Below are positions 1 to 7,514 of a stretch of DNA of 64,000 bases, one piece after another (positions within the stretch are counted from its first letter, which is position 1; every line of letters begins with the position of its first letter). The stretch covers positions 62,001-126,000 of the forward strand of contig NZ_SLTI01000023.1 of NCBI RefSeq assembly GCF_004347735.1. The letters are read 5' to 3'. A model generated the notes under the pieces. The model did no database searches and was not told the DNA's origin. It saw only the letters and a program-made list of their open reading frames with translations. The translations under genes were made by a program, and so were the position numbers. Source of the DNA: Sulfuricurvum sp. IAE1 (GTDB lineage: Bacteria > Campylobacterota > Campylobacteria > Campylobacterales > Sulfurimonadaceae).

Positions 1-1122
1 GACCAGCTCGAAGTCTATCTGCGCGACACCGACGCGGTCATCGACGCCATCAGCCGCGACCGCTACTACCGCACCGTACAGAGTTCGGGGCTCAAAGGCT
101 CCCTGCGCCGATCCGCCGAGAGCATCAACCAAAACGTGATCAAAATGCGCAACAGCCACGAAGCGCTCAAACTCTTCGACCTTGATGCCAAACTTGCCGA
201 AATCAGCCGTTCGACGGGGGGGCTCGACGTCATCCAGCAAGACCTTGCCACCACCATCGAGCGCCTCTCGGACATCGCCAAACTCTCGCTTGCCACCGCG
301 GAGCTCTCCACACAGACCGTCGGCGAAGTCGAAAACGTCTCGTCCGATCTGTGTTCCCTCACCGACCTCGTTCAACGCTCCAACGACGCGATCATCGCCC
401 TGGGAACGCGGGCCAACGACATCAACTCGGTCGTCAACCTGATCAAAGACATCGCCGACCAGACTAACCTCCTCGCCCTCAATGCCGCCATCGAAGCCGC
501 ACGTGCCGGCGAACACGGACGGGGTTTCGCGGTTGTCGCCGATGAGGTCCGAAAACTGGCCGAACGGACCCAGAAAGCGACGGGAGAGATCTCGATCGCG
601 ATCCAGACCCTCCAGCAAGACACCCATGACCTCGAGACGAGCTCCGCCTCGATGAACGACATCGCGATCCAATCGAACGCGATGATGCAGACCTTTTCCG
701 AAACAATCCTCCGTTTTAACGAAAACGCCCGGACAACCGCCGATCTGGTCGGAAACATCGAGCTTACCTCTTTTGTCACCCTTGCCAAAATCGACCACAT
801 CCTCTTTAAAGGGCGCACCTACGATTCGGTTTATACCCGTAAGGCCGCGGGGACGTTCTTCGACCACCACAGCTGCCGGTTCGGTAAATGGTACGAAGGG
901 GAGGTAGGACGCTCCAAATTCGGACGATTCCCGTCGTTCGGACGGCTCGACCAGCCGCATAAAGAGGTCCATACCAACGCCCTGCGGATCCTCGAATTCC
1001 TCACCGACGTCGACACGATCGGCGACAACAAAACCGAAATCATCGAGCGGTTCGCCAACATGGAAGAGTCCTCGCGCGAACTCTTCGTCCTGATGGATAC
1101 AATGCTCAAAGAAGCATCATAA
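1..1122 (+). CDS. Methyl-accepting chemotaxis protein with C-terminal CZB domain (5' end outside window)
   Basis: The frame is open from base 1, so the start and any sensor or membrane part lie upstream. About 373 residues are visible. The conserved cytoplasmic signalling hairpin ([20 protein letters not shown], then [18 protein letters not shown]) occupies roughly visible residues 150-190 and would contact CheA/CheW. After it comes a CZB domain (about residues 255-350) with the expected zinc-binding pattern: a His in [18 protein letters not shown] with its Cys, and HKEVH. CZB domains bind zinc and in related receptors (TlpD type) respond to oxidants or hypochlorite. The CZB domain is C-terminal to the signalling hairpin, as in TlpD. 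Whether this copy is soluble or membrane-bound cannot be seen. Confidence 0.92.
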   Translation, partial: DQLEVYLRDTDAVIDAISRDRYYRTVQSSGLKGSLRRSAESINQNVIKMRNSHEALKLFDLDAKLAEISRSTGGLDVIQQDLATTIERLSDIAKLSLATAELSTQTVGEVENVSSDLCSLTDLVQRSNDAIIALGTRANDINSVVNLIKDIADQTNLLALNAAIEAARAGEHGRGFAVVADEVRKLAERTQKATGEISIAIQTLQQDTHDLETSSASMNDIAIQSNAMMQTFSETILRFNENARTTADLVGNIELTSFVTLAKIDHILFKGRTYDSVYTRKAAGTFFDHHSCRFGKWYEGEVGRSKFGRFPSFGRLDQPHKEVHTNALRILEFLTDVDTIGDNKTEIIERFANMEESSRELFVLMDTMLKEAS

Positions 1123-1127
1123 TCGGG

Positions 1128-1146
1128 GGCAAACTGCCTTTTTTTT
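1128..1146 (+). terminator. Weak intrinsic terminator after the chemoreceptor gene
   Basis: A short GGCA-AAC-TGCC hairpin is followed directly by eight T residues, starting 5 bases after the stop codon. The stem is only 4 bp, so efficiency may be low. A longer imperfect inverted repeat (arms CACCGTT and AACGGTG, about 1159-1183) lies just downstream, next to the probable promoter of the EAL gene. Confidence 0.4.
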
Positions 1147-1223
1147 AATCATCTTTTCACCGTTTCGCATCCGCGAACGGTGTATCATCTCATCCCTGCA
1201 ATGATATTCGCACAAGGAGAGGG

Positions 1224-2414
1224 ATGGTAACGGTACGACAGATGATCGACGAACGCCGTTTCATCATCCATTTTCAGCCCATCCTCTCGGTGCGTGGACG
1301 CACTTTTTTCGGAGTAGAGGCCCTCATTCGCGGCGTTTCGGCCGACGGAACGCCGATTTCCCCCGCCATGCTCTTCGAGCGGGCCGACGCCGAGGGCCTC
1401 GGGATGGAGCTCGACCGCCTCGCCCGGCATCTTGCCATCGAATCGTTTCACCCCCTTTGGGAACGCAACAAACGGCTGCTGCTCTTCGTCAACTTCGAAT
1501 CCAAGCTCATCGATTCGTACGAACCGGGGTCATATCTCTTCGACGGGCTGCTTAAACGCCACGGCATCCCCTTTAGCAACATCGTATTGGAAATCAAGGA
1601 AGACGAGATCGGCGATACCGCCAGACTCGAAGCCTTCTGCACCCACTACCGCAATCTCGGGTTCAACATTGCGCTCGACGACTTCGGCGTCGGACGCTCA
1701 AGTTTCGACCGCCTTGCGGTGGTCCGCCCCGACATTATAAAAATCGACCGTTCCCTGATCGCGGGAATCGATGGGGACCATATCCATCGTGAAATCGTCC
1801 ATGCCATCTGCCGTATGAGCACCAACATCGGTGCGATTGCGCTCGCCGAAGGGGTCGAAACCCCCGAAGAGGCCGCCTATGCCAAATACGCCGGGGCGAC
1901 ACTGATACAGGGCTTCTGGACTGCCCGTCCCACTCCCGATCCCGTCTGCGAGAATTTCCCGCTCAAAATCGATGCGATCAAGACCCGCTGCGACCGTCTC
2001 CAGAACGACCGCCGCGCCCATACCGAATCACTGCGGGAACAGGCCGAATCGCTCTGCGAAAGCTTTTGCGAAACCTTCTCCTCGCCCGAAGAGCTGATCG
2101 GATGGCACGAAGCGTTCGAACCGCTGCTGTCGGACGTCTCGAACATAGAGGCCCTCTACCTCATCAACACCTCGGCCAAACAGATCGGTCCCACCCTGCT
2201 GAGGGGAAAAACCCGCTCATTTTTCGAACCCGCCGAACACGGCAGCGACCATTCGCGCAAAGAATATTTCGTCCGTACCCTCGATTCGAAAAACGGCTAC
2301 CACCTCACGGCCAATTACGTCTCGCTGGCCACCGGAAACCTCTGCTGCACCTGCGCCGTTAAAATCGAAATCGCCGACAGGACATACGTCCTGTGCATGG
2401 ATTTTATCCGCTAA
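1224..2414 (+). CDS. EAL-domain cyclic di-GMP phosphodiesterase
   Basis: Predicted to hydrolyse c-di-GMP. The EAL domain fills residues 10-240 and keeps the residues needed for metal binding and catalysis: EAL at 32-34, Asn90 (VNFES), Glu123 (LEIKE), Asp152-Asp153 (LDDFGVG), Lys173 (IKIDRS), Glu209 and Glu212 (LAEGVE) and Gln229 (QGF). It is therefore probably an active enzyme. Residues about 260-396 form a second domain that looks like a small ligand-sensing fold of the Cache/PDC or GAF kind, but I cannot name it. No membrane segment is visible. The start is supported by AGGAGAGGG just upstream. Two GGDEF cyclases in the same window are plausible opponents in c-di-GMP turnover. Confidence 0.9.
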   Translation: MVTVRQMIDERRFIIHFQPILSVRGRTFFGVEALIRGVSADGTPISPAMLFERADAEGLGMELDRLARHLAIESFHPLWERNKRLLLFVNFESKLIDSYEPGSYLFDGLLKRHGIPFSNIVLEIKEDEIGDTARLEAFCTHYRNLGFNIALDDFGVGRSSFDRLAVVRPDIIKIDRSLIAGIDGDHIHREIVHAICRMSTNIGAIALAEGVETPEEAAYAKYAGATLIQGFWTARPTPDPVCENFPLKIDAIKTRCDRLQNDRRAHTESLREQAESLCESFCETFSSPEELIGWHEAFEPLLSDVSNIEALYLINTSAKQIGPTLLRGKTRSFFEPAEHGSDHSRKEYFVRTLDSKNGYHLTANYVSLATGNLCCTCAVKIEIADRTYVLCMDFIR

Positions 2415-2424
2415 GAGTTCTCTC

Positions 2425-2781
2425 TTATTCCCTTTTTGCAAGAAAAAGCCGTTTTTTATCCATCCCCTTGACCCTGTCGATGGGGTATTTGGCTTCGTTT
2501 TTCGCCATTTTATCCACGATTGCCGCTTCCAGATCGATTTCGAGCTTCATGCACAGCCGTATCAAGTAGACGGCGATATCGGCGATCTCCTCTTGGGTAT
2601 GCTCTCTCACCTCGTCCGGCAGGTTCTGAGACTCTTCTTCGCTCAGCCATTGGAAGATTTCATTCAGCTCCCCTACTTCACCACTCAAAGCCATAACGAG
2701 GTTTTTAGGGCTATGGTGTTTTTCCCAGCCGCGTTCGGAGGAGAAACGGGTGATGATGGATTGGATGTGTTCAAGGTTCAT
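2425..2781 (-). CDS. MazG-like nucleotide pyrophosphohydrolase (RS21-C6/dCTPPase-like)
   Basis: Small all-alpha NTP pyrophosphohydrolase, expected to hydrolyse a non-canonical or surplus (d)NTP to the monophosphate, a house-cleaning role. The family's metal-binding acidic motif is present: GEVGELNEIFQW, then EEIADIAVYLIRL about 30 residues on, then an Asn/Lys-rich helix (KMAKNEAKYP). The N-terminal RGWEKHHSPKNL is also typical. I prefer the ATG at 2781 (118 aa). An upstream in-frame TTG at 2796 would add five residues but has no ribosome site, while GGATAT precedes the ATG. It ends 11 bases from the convergent EAL gene. Confidence 0.85.
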   Translation of the reverse strand: MNLEHIQSIITRFSSERGWEKHHSPKNLVMALSGEVGELNEIFQWLSEEESQNLPDEVREHTQEEIADIAVYLIRLCMKLEIDLEAAIVDKMAKNEAKYPIDRVKGMDKKRLFLAKRE

Positions 2782-2907
2782 GGAGATATCCGTCAAAATA
2801 ATATGCGGATATTATGACGTACTAATATTATATGTAGGAAAAGGATTATACGAAAAATTTTTAGGGAGGAACAACTTTGGAGATTATATTGCAATAATCG
2901 CGTTCAA

Positions 2908-3090
2908 TTACGAACGTCTGCCATCAGTTTCCTTAGCTATGCCCTTAAACGGGGTGCCATCGGATTTAATATCTATGAATCTGCCAGTAATAGTATCACG
3001 CTTTACCCACATCTCAATTCTTGGATTATATATTTGCATACGATCATCTACACTACCTCTACGGTATCCGTTGCCAGTATTTTTAGCCAT
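2908..3090 (-). CDS. Small basic conserved hypothetical protein (60 aa)
   Basis: A 60-residue basic protein beginning MAKNTGNGYRRGSVDDR and containing YNPRIEMWVKRDTITGRF. This layout resembles a widespread family of short accessory proteins of unknown function found in many unrelated bacteria. I recognise the style but know no function. The frame stays open upstream, but AAGGTG lies at good spacing before this ATG, which fixes the start. The gene sits in AT-rich DNA together with the toxin-antitoxin pair, unlike the GC-rich surroundings, which suggests recent acquisition. Nothing convincing is seen in the 132 bases between it and the toxin gene. Confidence 0.7.
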   Translation of the reverse strand: MAKNTGNGYRRGSVDDRMQIYNPRIEMWVKRDTITGRFIDIKSDGTPFKGIAKETDGRRS

Positions 3091-3222
3091 TGTATCACCT
3101 TCTTTCCCAAAGTATATTTTGTTCCTAAACAAAATAATATCTTTTTCTAGATGAGCTATTTTTAGAAGCAAAAAAGAGCTTTCCACTAGATATAGACTTT
3201 TCATGTAATAAAAATCAAGAGG

Positions 3223-3507
3223 CTACTTTTCAAAAGCTCTTTGTCTAAATACCGTCAATATGTGTACATTGTTCCGAACAACATGAAAAACGATGGTATA
3301 ACCTTTATAGATCAGATCTCTGGTCATTTCATTATCCGCATAATAGCTTTTTCGACATCGTAACGGCATATCCGATAACGCTGAAATAGCATTCTCAAGC
3401 TCACGGACAAAACGGTCTGCTTTTGTTTTGGAATCTTTGGAAGCGATAAAAGTATGTATAGAGAAAAGGTCTTGCAGAGCTTCAGGCTCAACAATTATAG
3501 AGTACAT
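3223..3507 (-). CDS. RelE/ParE-family toxin
   Basis: A 94-residue protein of the RelE/ParE superfamily. It has the typical start (YSIIVEPEALQDLFSIHTFI), a helical hairpin with ELENAISALSDMPLRCRKSYY, and the closing strands GYTIVFHVVRNNVHILTVFRQRAFEK. Family members either cleave mRNA at the ribosome (RelE) or block gyrase (ParE). The sequence alone does not decide which, so I leave the activity open. It starts directly after the stop of the upstream antitoxin gene, the standard antitoxin-first order, so the two are co-transcribed. Codon use is AT-rich compared with neighbouring genes. Confidence 0.85.
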   Translation of the reverse strand: MYSIIVEPEALQDLFSIHTFIASKDSKTKADRFVRELENAISALSDMPLRCRKSYYADNEMTRDLIYKGYTIVFHVVRNNVHILTVFRQRAFEK

Positions 3508-3732
3508 TTACGAACGAACCACTTTTTCGATGGCAGTCGATAAATCAACACCTTCATTTTTATGGAGGTTGTTGATCGCGCGCTCAACTTTGCTTTTAGC
3601 TTCTTCGAACGAAATTGCGGGATATTCATCACTCTCTTCGATAATTTCGATCTTATCTTTCGGCAAAATCTCCAATAATCCCATTAGTTTATCATAAATC
3701 GCGTCATGGATGGTCAGTCGAACGGTATGCAT
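3508..3732 (-). CDS. Antitoxin of the RelE/ParE pair
   Basis: A 74-residue acidic protein (MHTVRLTIHDAIYDKLMGLL, then an acidic segment with EIIEESDEYPAISFEEAKSK) directly upstream of the toxin with no gap. Size, order and charge fit a type II antitoxin that neutralises the toxin and represses the operon. I do not see a clear HTH or AbrB motif. The beta strand at the N terminus (TVRLTIHDAIYDKLM) could be a ribbon-helix-helix. The start is fixed by CGGAGG about 8 bases upstream. The operon begins only about 60 bases after the 3' end of the RNase P RNA on the same strand. Confidence 0.8.
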   Translation of the reverse strand: MHTVRLTIHDAIYDKLMGLLEILPKDKIEIIEESDEYPAISFEEAKSKVERAINNLHKNEGVDLSTAIEKVVRS

Positions 3733-3793
3733 TCTCGTATCCTCCGTTATATCTTTTTACATTGTAGCATTGATTGATAAAAAGCAATAGAAA

Positions 3794-4120
3794 GCAGGTA
3801 CAACGTAAGCCGGGTTCTGGATGAAGCGATAATTAATCTACTGCCATGATCGCTCATGGCCTCTAGCGAAACAATAGCGATGTAGGACGCTAACCATCTG
3901 TTTCTTGCTGCGCGGTTGGGTTTACATAGCTCCTCTGGTTGCCCAAAGGACTGGTGGGCTCTTACCCCGCCGTTTCACCCTCACCTCTTTCGAGGCGGTC
4001 TACTCTCTGTTGCACTGTCCCTCACGTTACCGTGGCCATCCGTTAGATGGAACCGTGTCCTACGGCAGCCCGGACTTTACCTCTTGAGCTGTGACTCAAG
4101 CTATCGCCTGTTGTACCTGG
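3794..4120 (-). ncRNA. rnpB: RNase P RNA (catalytic RNA, bacterial type A)
   Basis: Read on the minus strand, this stretch has the hallmarks of bacterial RNase P RNA. The universal 5' core AGAGGTAAAGTCCGGGCT sits near 4070-4090. The GGGTGAAACGGCGGGGTAAG segment with its downstream AGCCCACCAG lies near 3950-3980, and the 3' core ends in CCGGCTTACG. The ends pair as helix P1: CAGGTACAAC at the 5' end with GTTGTACCTG at the 3' end (3795-3804 against 4110-4119). It removes 5' leaders from pre-tRNAs together with RnpA. Apparent reading frames inside are not genes. Termini are estimated from P1 and the promoter and may be off by a few bases. Confidence 0.95.
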
Positions 4121-4124
4121 GCGC

Positions 4125-4130
4125 ATTATA
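4125..4130 (-). promoter_or_regulatory. -10 element of the RNase P RNA promoter
   Basis: A perfect TATAAT on the minus strand ends about 6 bases before the first base of helix P1, so transcription should begin at the mature 5' end. A perfect inverted repeat, TTAGGC-GT-GCCTAA at 4143-4156, covers the region where the -35 contacts would fall. It may be an operator or chance. Confidence 0.65.
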
Positions 4131-4158
4131 GGCTAATTTCGATTAGGCGTGCCTAAGA

Positions 4159-5454
4159 TCATTCGCTCACACTCTGATTGCGCCCGTTTTCCTTGGCACG
4201 GTAGAGGTATCCGTCGGCCCGTTTAAACAGTTCCTTCGTCCCCTCCCCCTTTTGCATCTGGGCTATCCCGAACGAGCAGGTGATTTTCCGATCCCGGACC
4301 TGCAGGCAGTTCTGCACCGACTGGCGTATCCGCTCGGCTACCCCGCGGGCGGTCGCGAGGTCGGTTCCAGGCAGGAGGATGATAAACTCTTCCCCTCCCC
4401 ACCGCGCGCATACGTCGCTGCTGCGGGTACAGGTACGGAGTATTCCCGCAAAACGGACGATCACGTCGTCCCCTTCGTAGTGCCCGTAAGTGTCGTTGAT
4501 CGATTTGAAATGGTCGATGTCGGCGAGGATCACCGAGAGGGCTTCGGTTTTGGCCACCGCGTTGAAATGGAGGTTGCGGAAAATGGTATCAAGTTCGCGG
4601 CGGTTGTAGAGTCCGGTGAGGGGATCGACCTTGGCCAGTTCGTCGGCGGTGATGTCGTTGCGAAACGCCATGTACTCCGTTATCTCTCCTCCTTCATCGT
4701 AGACCGGGACGATCCGCGTTTTGGTAATGAAGGTACTCCCGTTTTTTCGTACGTTAGCGAGACTGCCATTCCAGATTTCCCCTGCGGTGATCGTCTCCCA
4801 CAGTTCGCGATAGATATCGGGATCCGATTCGGGATGACGGAGGATCGCGTGGGTTTTGCCGATCAATTCCTCTTTCTCGTAGCCGCTGAGCTTGCAAAAC
4901 GCTTCGGTGGTTTCCAGGATGACCCCGTCGGTTCCCGTCCGTGAATAAAGGACGTTTTCTTGGATGATGCGGTTGCGAAAATCAAGTTCGACTTCACTCG
5001 CGCATTTCATCTCGCTGTAGATCGACAGTACCCCGTAGAGGTTGTGATCAAGAACCATCATGACGTTATGGGCGTGCTTTTTCATCTCAAAGACACCGCA
5101 CTCTTCCAGAAACTGCACCAGCACGTTTTTCAGTGCCGTACAGCTCATGAAAACGTCTTCGACGGTGAGGCCCATTTCGTAAAATTCATTGATGATGGAG
5201 CGCATGACGGGACAGTCGCCGGGCTGACGGTCCCCGTTGAGGACTTTGAGAAAATTGTTCATCACGCCCGTCGCGATTTTGTTGCGGTATTCCTCGAGCG
5301 TATACCCCAACGTATCGACGATGTTCCCCAGCACGGGGTAATCCAGCCATTTTTGGAGAATATGTTCGCGTTGTTCTTCGAAAAAGTCCACAAGACCCGT
5401 ATCGTAGCGTAATGCATCGACAACGGAATTCATGTGGGGAAATTCGCGCATCAT
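4159..5454 (-). CDS. PAS-GGDEF diguanylate cyclase
   Basis: Predicted to make c-di-GMP from two GTP. Of 431 residues, 1-150 are a helical sensor-like region without membrane segments (possibly an RsbRD/globin-like bundle). Residues about 160-275 are a PAS domain (FCKLSGYEKEELIGKTHAIL, ending FRNDITA), and about 275-431 are a GGDEF domain. The active site is GGEEF at 353-357, and an inhibitory I-site RSSD lies at 344-347, at the correct five-residue distance. The enzyme is probably active and product-inhibited. AAGGAC precedes two adjacent ATGs (5454 and 5451); either could be the start. The PAS domain resembles the aerotaxis-type PAS of the second cyclase at the window's right end. Confidence 0.92.
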   Translation of the reverse strand: MMREFPHMNSVVDALRYDTGLVDFFEEQREHILQKWLDYPVLGNIVDTLGYTLEEYRNKIATGVMNNFLKVLNGDRQPGDCPVMRSIINEFYEMGLTVEDVFMSCTALKNVLVQFLEECGVFEMKKHAHNVMMVLDHNLYGVLSIYSEMKCASEVELDFRNRIIQENVLYSRTGTDGVILETTEAFCKLSGYEKEELIGKTHAILRHPESDPDIYRELWETITAGEIWNGSLANVRKNGSTFITKTRIVPVYDEGGEITEYMAFRNDITADELAKVDPLTGLYNRRELDTIFRNLHFNAVAKTEALSVILADIDHFKSINDTYGHYEGDDVIVRFAGILRTCTRSSDVCARWGGEEFIILLPGTDLATARGVAERIRQSVQNCLQVRDRKITCSFGIAQMQKGEGTKELFKRADGYLYRAKENGRNQSVSE

Positions 5455-5660
5455 CGTCCTTTCAAAACAGAGTCGGGATTATTCGAAACGGTTATTTTGT
5501 TATATTCTATTTGATTATAACTTTATTCAAACTAAAAAAACTAAAAAGTGTTCGGAGCTGCTAAGAAAGTATCACTTGCAAAAGAGGATAAAACGGGTGC
5601 AGAAAAAGGATGAAACACGGCCCGCACAAGTGTGCGCGACCGGCAGGAAATCGGGGGAAA

Positions 5661-5957
5661 TCAATCGGAGATTTTATAAATAAGTCGTCCCGCATATTCC
5701 ATGTAAAGGCTTTTTTTATGATTTTCGATTTCAGACTGGTTCATGATCGCGTAGGACTCTACGATGCGATCAAGTTCCTCTTCCCCGTGCTGCTGCATCA
5801 GCATCTTTTCCATGACGGCGATTTTGGTCATGATTTCGTCAAAATCGTAGCGGTACAAATCTTCGCTCACCTGTGTGGCGATATCCCAATATTTGGATTG
5901 CGGAGAGCCACCGAAAATATCGTCTTCGTCTTCAAATAATACATCGTATTTCGACAT
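5661..5957 (-). CDS. Conserved hypothetical protein (98 aa)
   Basis: A soluble, acidic, helix-rich protein beginning MSKYDVLFEDEDDIFGGSP. No cysteines, membrane segment or catalytic motif can be seen, and I do not recognise a family. A good ribosome site (AGGAGAT) precedes the ATG, and codon use matches neighbouring real genes, so it is very likely expressed. It lies between the end of the carbon-fixation operon and the diguanylate cyclase on the same strand, with 103 and 206 bases of intergenic DNA on either side. It is probably its own transcript, with AT-rich promoter-like DNA in both gaps. Confidence 0.7.
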   Translation of the reverse strand: MSKYDVLFEDEDDIFGGSPQSKYWDIATQVSEDLYRYDFDEIMTKIAVMEKMLMQQHGEEELDRIVESYAIMNQSEIENHKKSLYMEYAGRLIYKISD

Positions 5958-6056
5958 GTTTATCTCCTGTTCATAGTTATCGTAGAGTAGCGAATCGTTG
6001 ATTAATCGCAGTTAGATATTGTAGGATAGATTGATTTTTTTAAGAGAAAGTGGAGA

Positions 6057-6074
6057 TTTCCGCCGAAGCGGAAA
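6057..6074 (-). terminator. Terminator of the mdh-oorC carbon-fixation operon
   Basis: On the minus strand, just after the oorC stop, a perfect 7-bp stem TTTCCGC/GCGGAAA encloses the very stable loop TTCG. A pyrimidine-rich tract (TCTCCACTTTCTCTT) follows rather than a clean T run. Its position at the end of nine contiguous genes supports a terminator or a 3'-end stabilising hairpin. Confidence 0.65.
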
Positions 6075-6076
6075 CG

Positions 6077-6643
6077 TTACGACGCTTTTTTAGCCATTGC
6101 CTCAAGCGCGTATTTTTTACCGAGGTCGTACGCTTTGTTGTTGACATCGTGTACTTTTGCCGGTACTTTCGAGAGCATAACGCCGCGCAGAAGTTCGTCG
6201 TCCAATGCTTTCATGTAAGTGTTTGCAATCGCCAACGCTACGACCGACTGGGTAATAACGTTACCGATTTCGTCTTTTGCGATCGTAATGATGGGGATCT
6301 CCACGATGTTCCATTTTTTACGGTCTTCTTCGGTCGGGTGAACCAGGTTCGGCTCGATAACAATCGTTCCGCCCGGAGTTACCCCGTTTTTGAACAGGTT
6401 ATAGCTCGCCTGAGCAACCGAGAGCATGAAATCGATCTCGCCGTCGTTTGCGTACGGATAGAAGATCTCTTCGTCATCGAGCGTGATGTCAACGACAGTC
6501 GGACCGCCGCGAACCTGCGAGGTATAGGTAGCGGTTTTAAGACCGTGTCCCCCCTCTTTGATTTTTGCCGCAGCGAAAATTTCTCCCGCAAGAAGAACAC
6601 CCTGTCCGCCGACACCGGTAAATCTCATTAATGTTCTAGCCAT
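6077..6643 (-). CDS. oorC: 2-oxoglutarate:acceptor oxidoreductase, gamma subunit
   Basis: Gamma subunit (188 aa) of the CoA-dependent 2-oxoacid oxidoreductase, which in the reductive TCA cycle carboxylates succinyl-CoA to 2-oxoglutarate with reduced ferredoxin or flavodoxin. Recognised by the N-terminal MRFTGVGGQGVLLAGEI glycine-rich motif and the TYTSQVRGGPTVVDI segment. It is the last gene of oorDABC, 12 bases after oorB, in the order known from Campylobacter and Helicobacter. The four-subunit complex with a separate ferredoxin subunit is the form used by Campylobacterota. Confidence 0.95.
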   Translation of the reverse strand: MARTLMRFTGVGGQGVLLAGEIFAAAKIKEGGHGLKTATYTSQVRGGPTVVDITLDDEEIFYPYANDGEIDFMLSVAQASYNLFKNGVTPGGTIVIEPNLVHPTEEDRKKWNIVEIPIITIAKDEIGNVITQSVVALAIANTYMKALDDELLRGVMLSKVPAKVHDVNNKAYDLGKKYALEAMAKKAS

Positions 6644-6655
6644 GTGTCTTTCTCC

Positions 6656-7513
6656 TTAAATTTTCTTCGCGAAATCGTCTTGGGTAATCGCTTTGCGTTT
6701 ACCTTGGTGATATGCTTTGACGTCTTCGTACATATCGCAGTATTCGCGAGCGTTTTCGTCGTGTTTCAAAATACCCGTCGGGAATTTGTTCAGTTTCTCT
6801 TCATCGGAGAGTGCTTCCCATTTTTTGAGCGGTGTCGTGATGCTGTCGATCCACTCGAGGTTTTCCATCGCACTTTGCATTTTATTTTTACGCCCGAGGT
6901 TGATGTGGCAGTTTGACATAACGTCAAAGAACGCGAAACCGCGGTGCTGGAACCCTTTTACCAGTACTTTTTCCAGTTTTTTAGGATCAAGCATCGTCTC
7001 GCGCGCTACGAATGAAGCACCTGCAGCGATTGCAAGGTCACACGCGTTGAACGTAGGGTCGATGTTCCCCGATTTCTGGCTCACCGTCCACATACCCTGA
7101 GGGGTAGTCGGAGAGGTTTGCGAGTTGGTCAACCCGTAAATGAAGTTGTTGATCATGATGAATTTGATGTCGATGTTGCGGCGGCATCCGTGAATCGTGT
7201 GGTTACCGCCGATCGCCAGCGCGTCACCGTCCCCCGCGACACAGATGACGTGTTTGTCAGGGTGCATCAGTTTGATCCCCGTCGCAAACGCTACGGTACG
7301 GCCGTGCGTCGTGTGAACGGTATTGAAATCAACGTACGATGAGAAACGTCCCGAACATCCGATCCCTGAAACGACACAGACGTCGTCTTGTTTCCAACCG
7401 CAGGTTTCGATTGCACGAATAACGGCTTTGAGGATAACACCGTCACCACATCCCCAACACCAAAGTGTCGGCATTTTTTCTAAACGTAAATATTGGTCGT
7501 AATTGAAAGCCAT
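6656..7513 (-). CDS. oorB: 2-oxoglutarate:acceptor oxidoreductase, beta (TPP-binding) subunit
   Basis: Thiamine-pyrophosphate subunit (285 aa). Visible features are the Cys-containing WCWGCGDG near the N terminus, GIGCSGRFSSY, HTTHGRTVAFATGIK, and the TPP/Mg motif VAGDGDALAIGGNH followed by the NNFIYGLTNSQTSPTT loop. Together with OorA it forms the active site. It lies one base after the oorA stop codon, so expression should be coupled and equimolar. The Cys residues near the TPP site probably help carry an iron-sulfur cluster, as in related two-subunit enzymes. Confidence 0.96.
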   Translation of the reverse strand: MAFNYDQYLRLEKMPTLWCWGCGDGVILKAVIRAIETCGWKQDDVCVVSGIGCSGRFSSYVDFNTVHTTHGRTVAFATGIKLMHPDKHVICVAGDGDALAIGGNHTIHGCRRNIDIKFIMINNFIYGLTNSQTSPTTPQGMWTVSQKSGNIDPTFNACDLAIAAGASFVARETMLDPKKLEKVLVKGFQHRGFAFFDVMSNCHINLGRKNKMQSAMENLEWIDSITTPLKKWEALSDEEKLNKFPTGILKHDENAREYCDMYEDVKAYHQGKRKAITQDDFAKKI

Positions 7514-7514
7514 G

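Noticed and set aside
3905-4131. Short proteins read on the plus strand around 4 kb
   Set aside because: The region is RNase P RNA on the other strand; such frames are regularly mis-annotated there.
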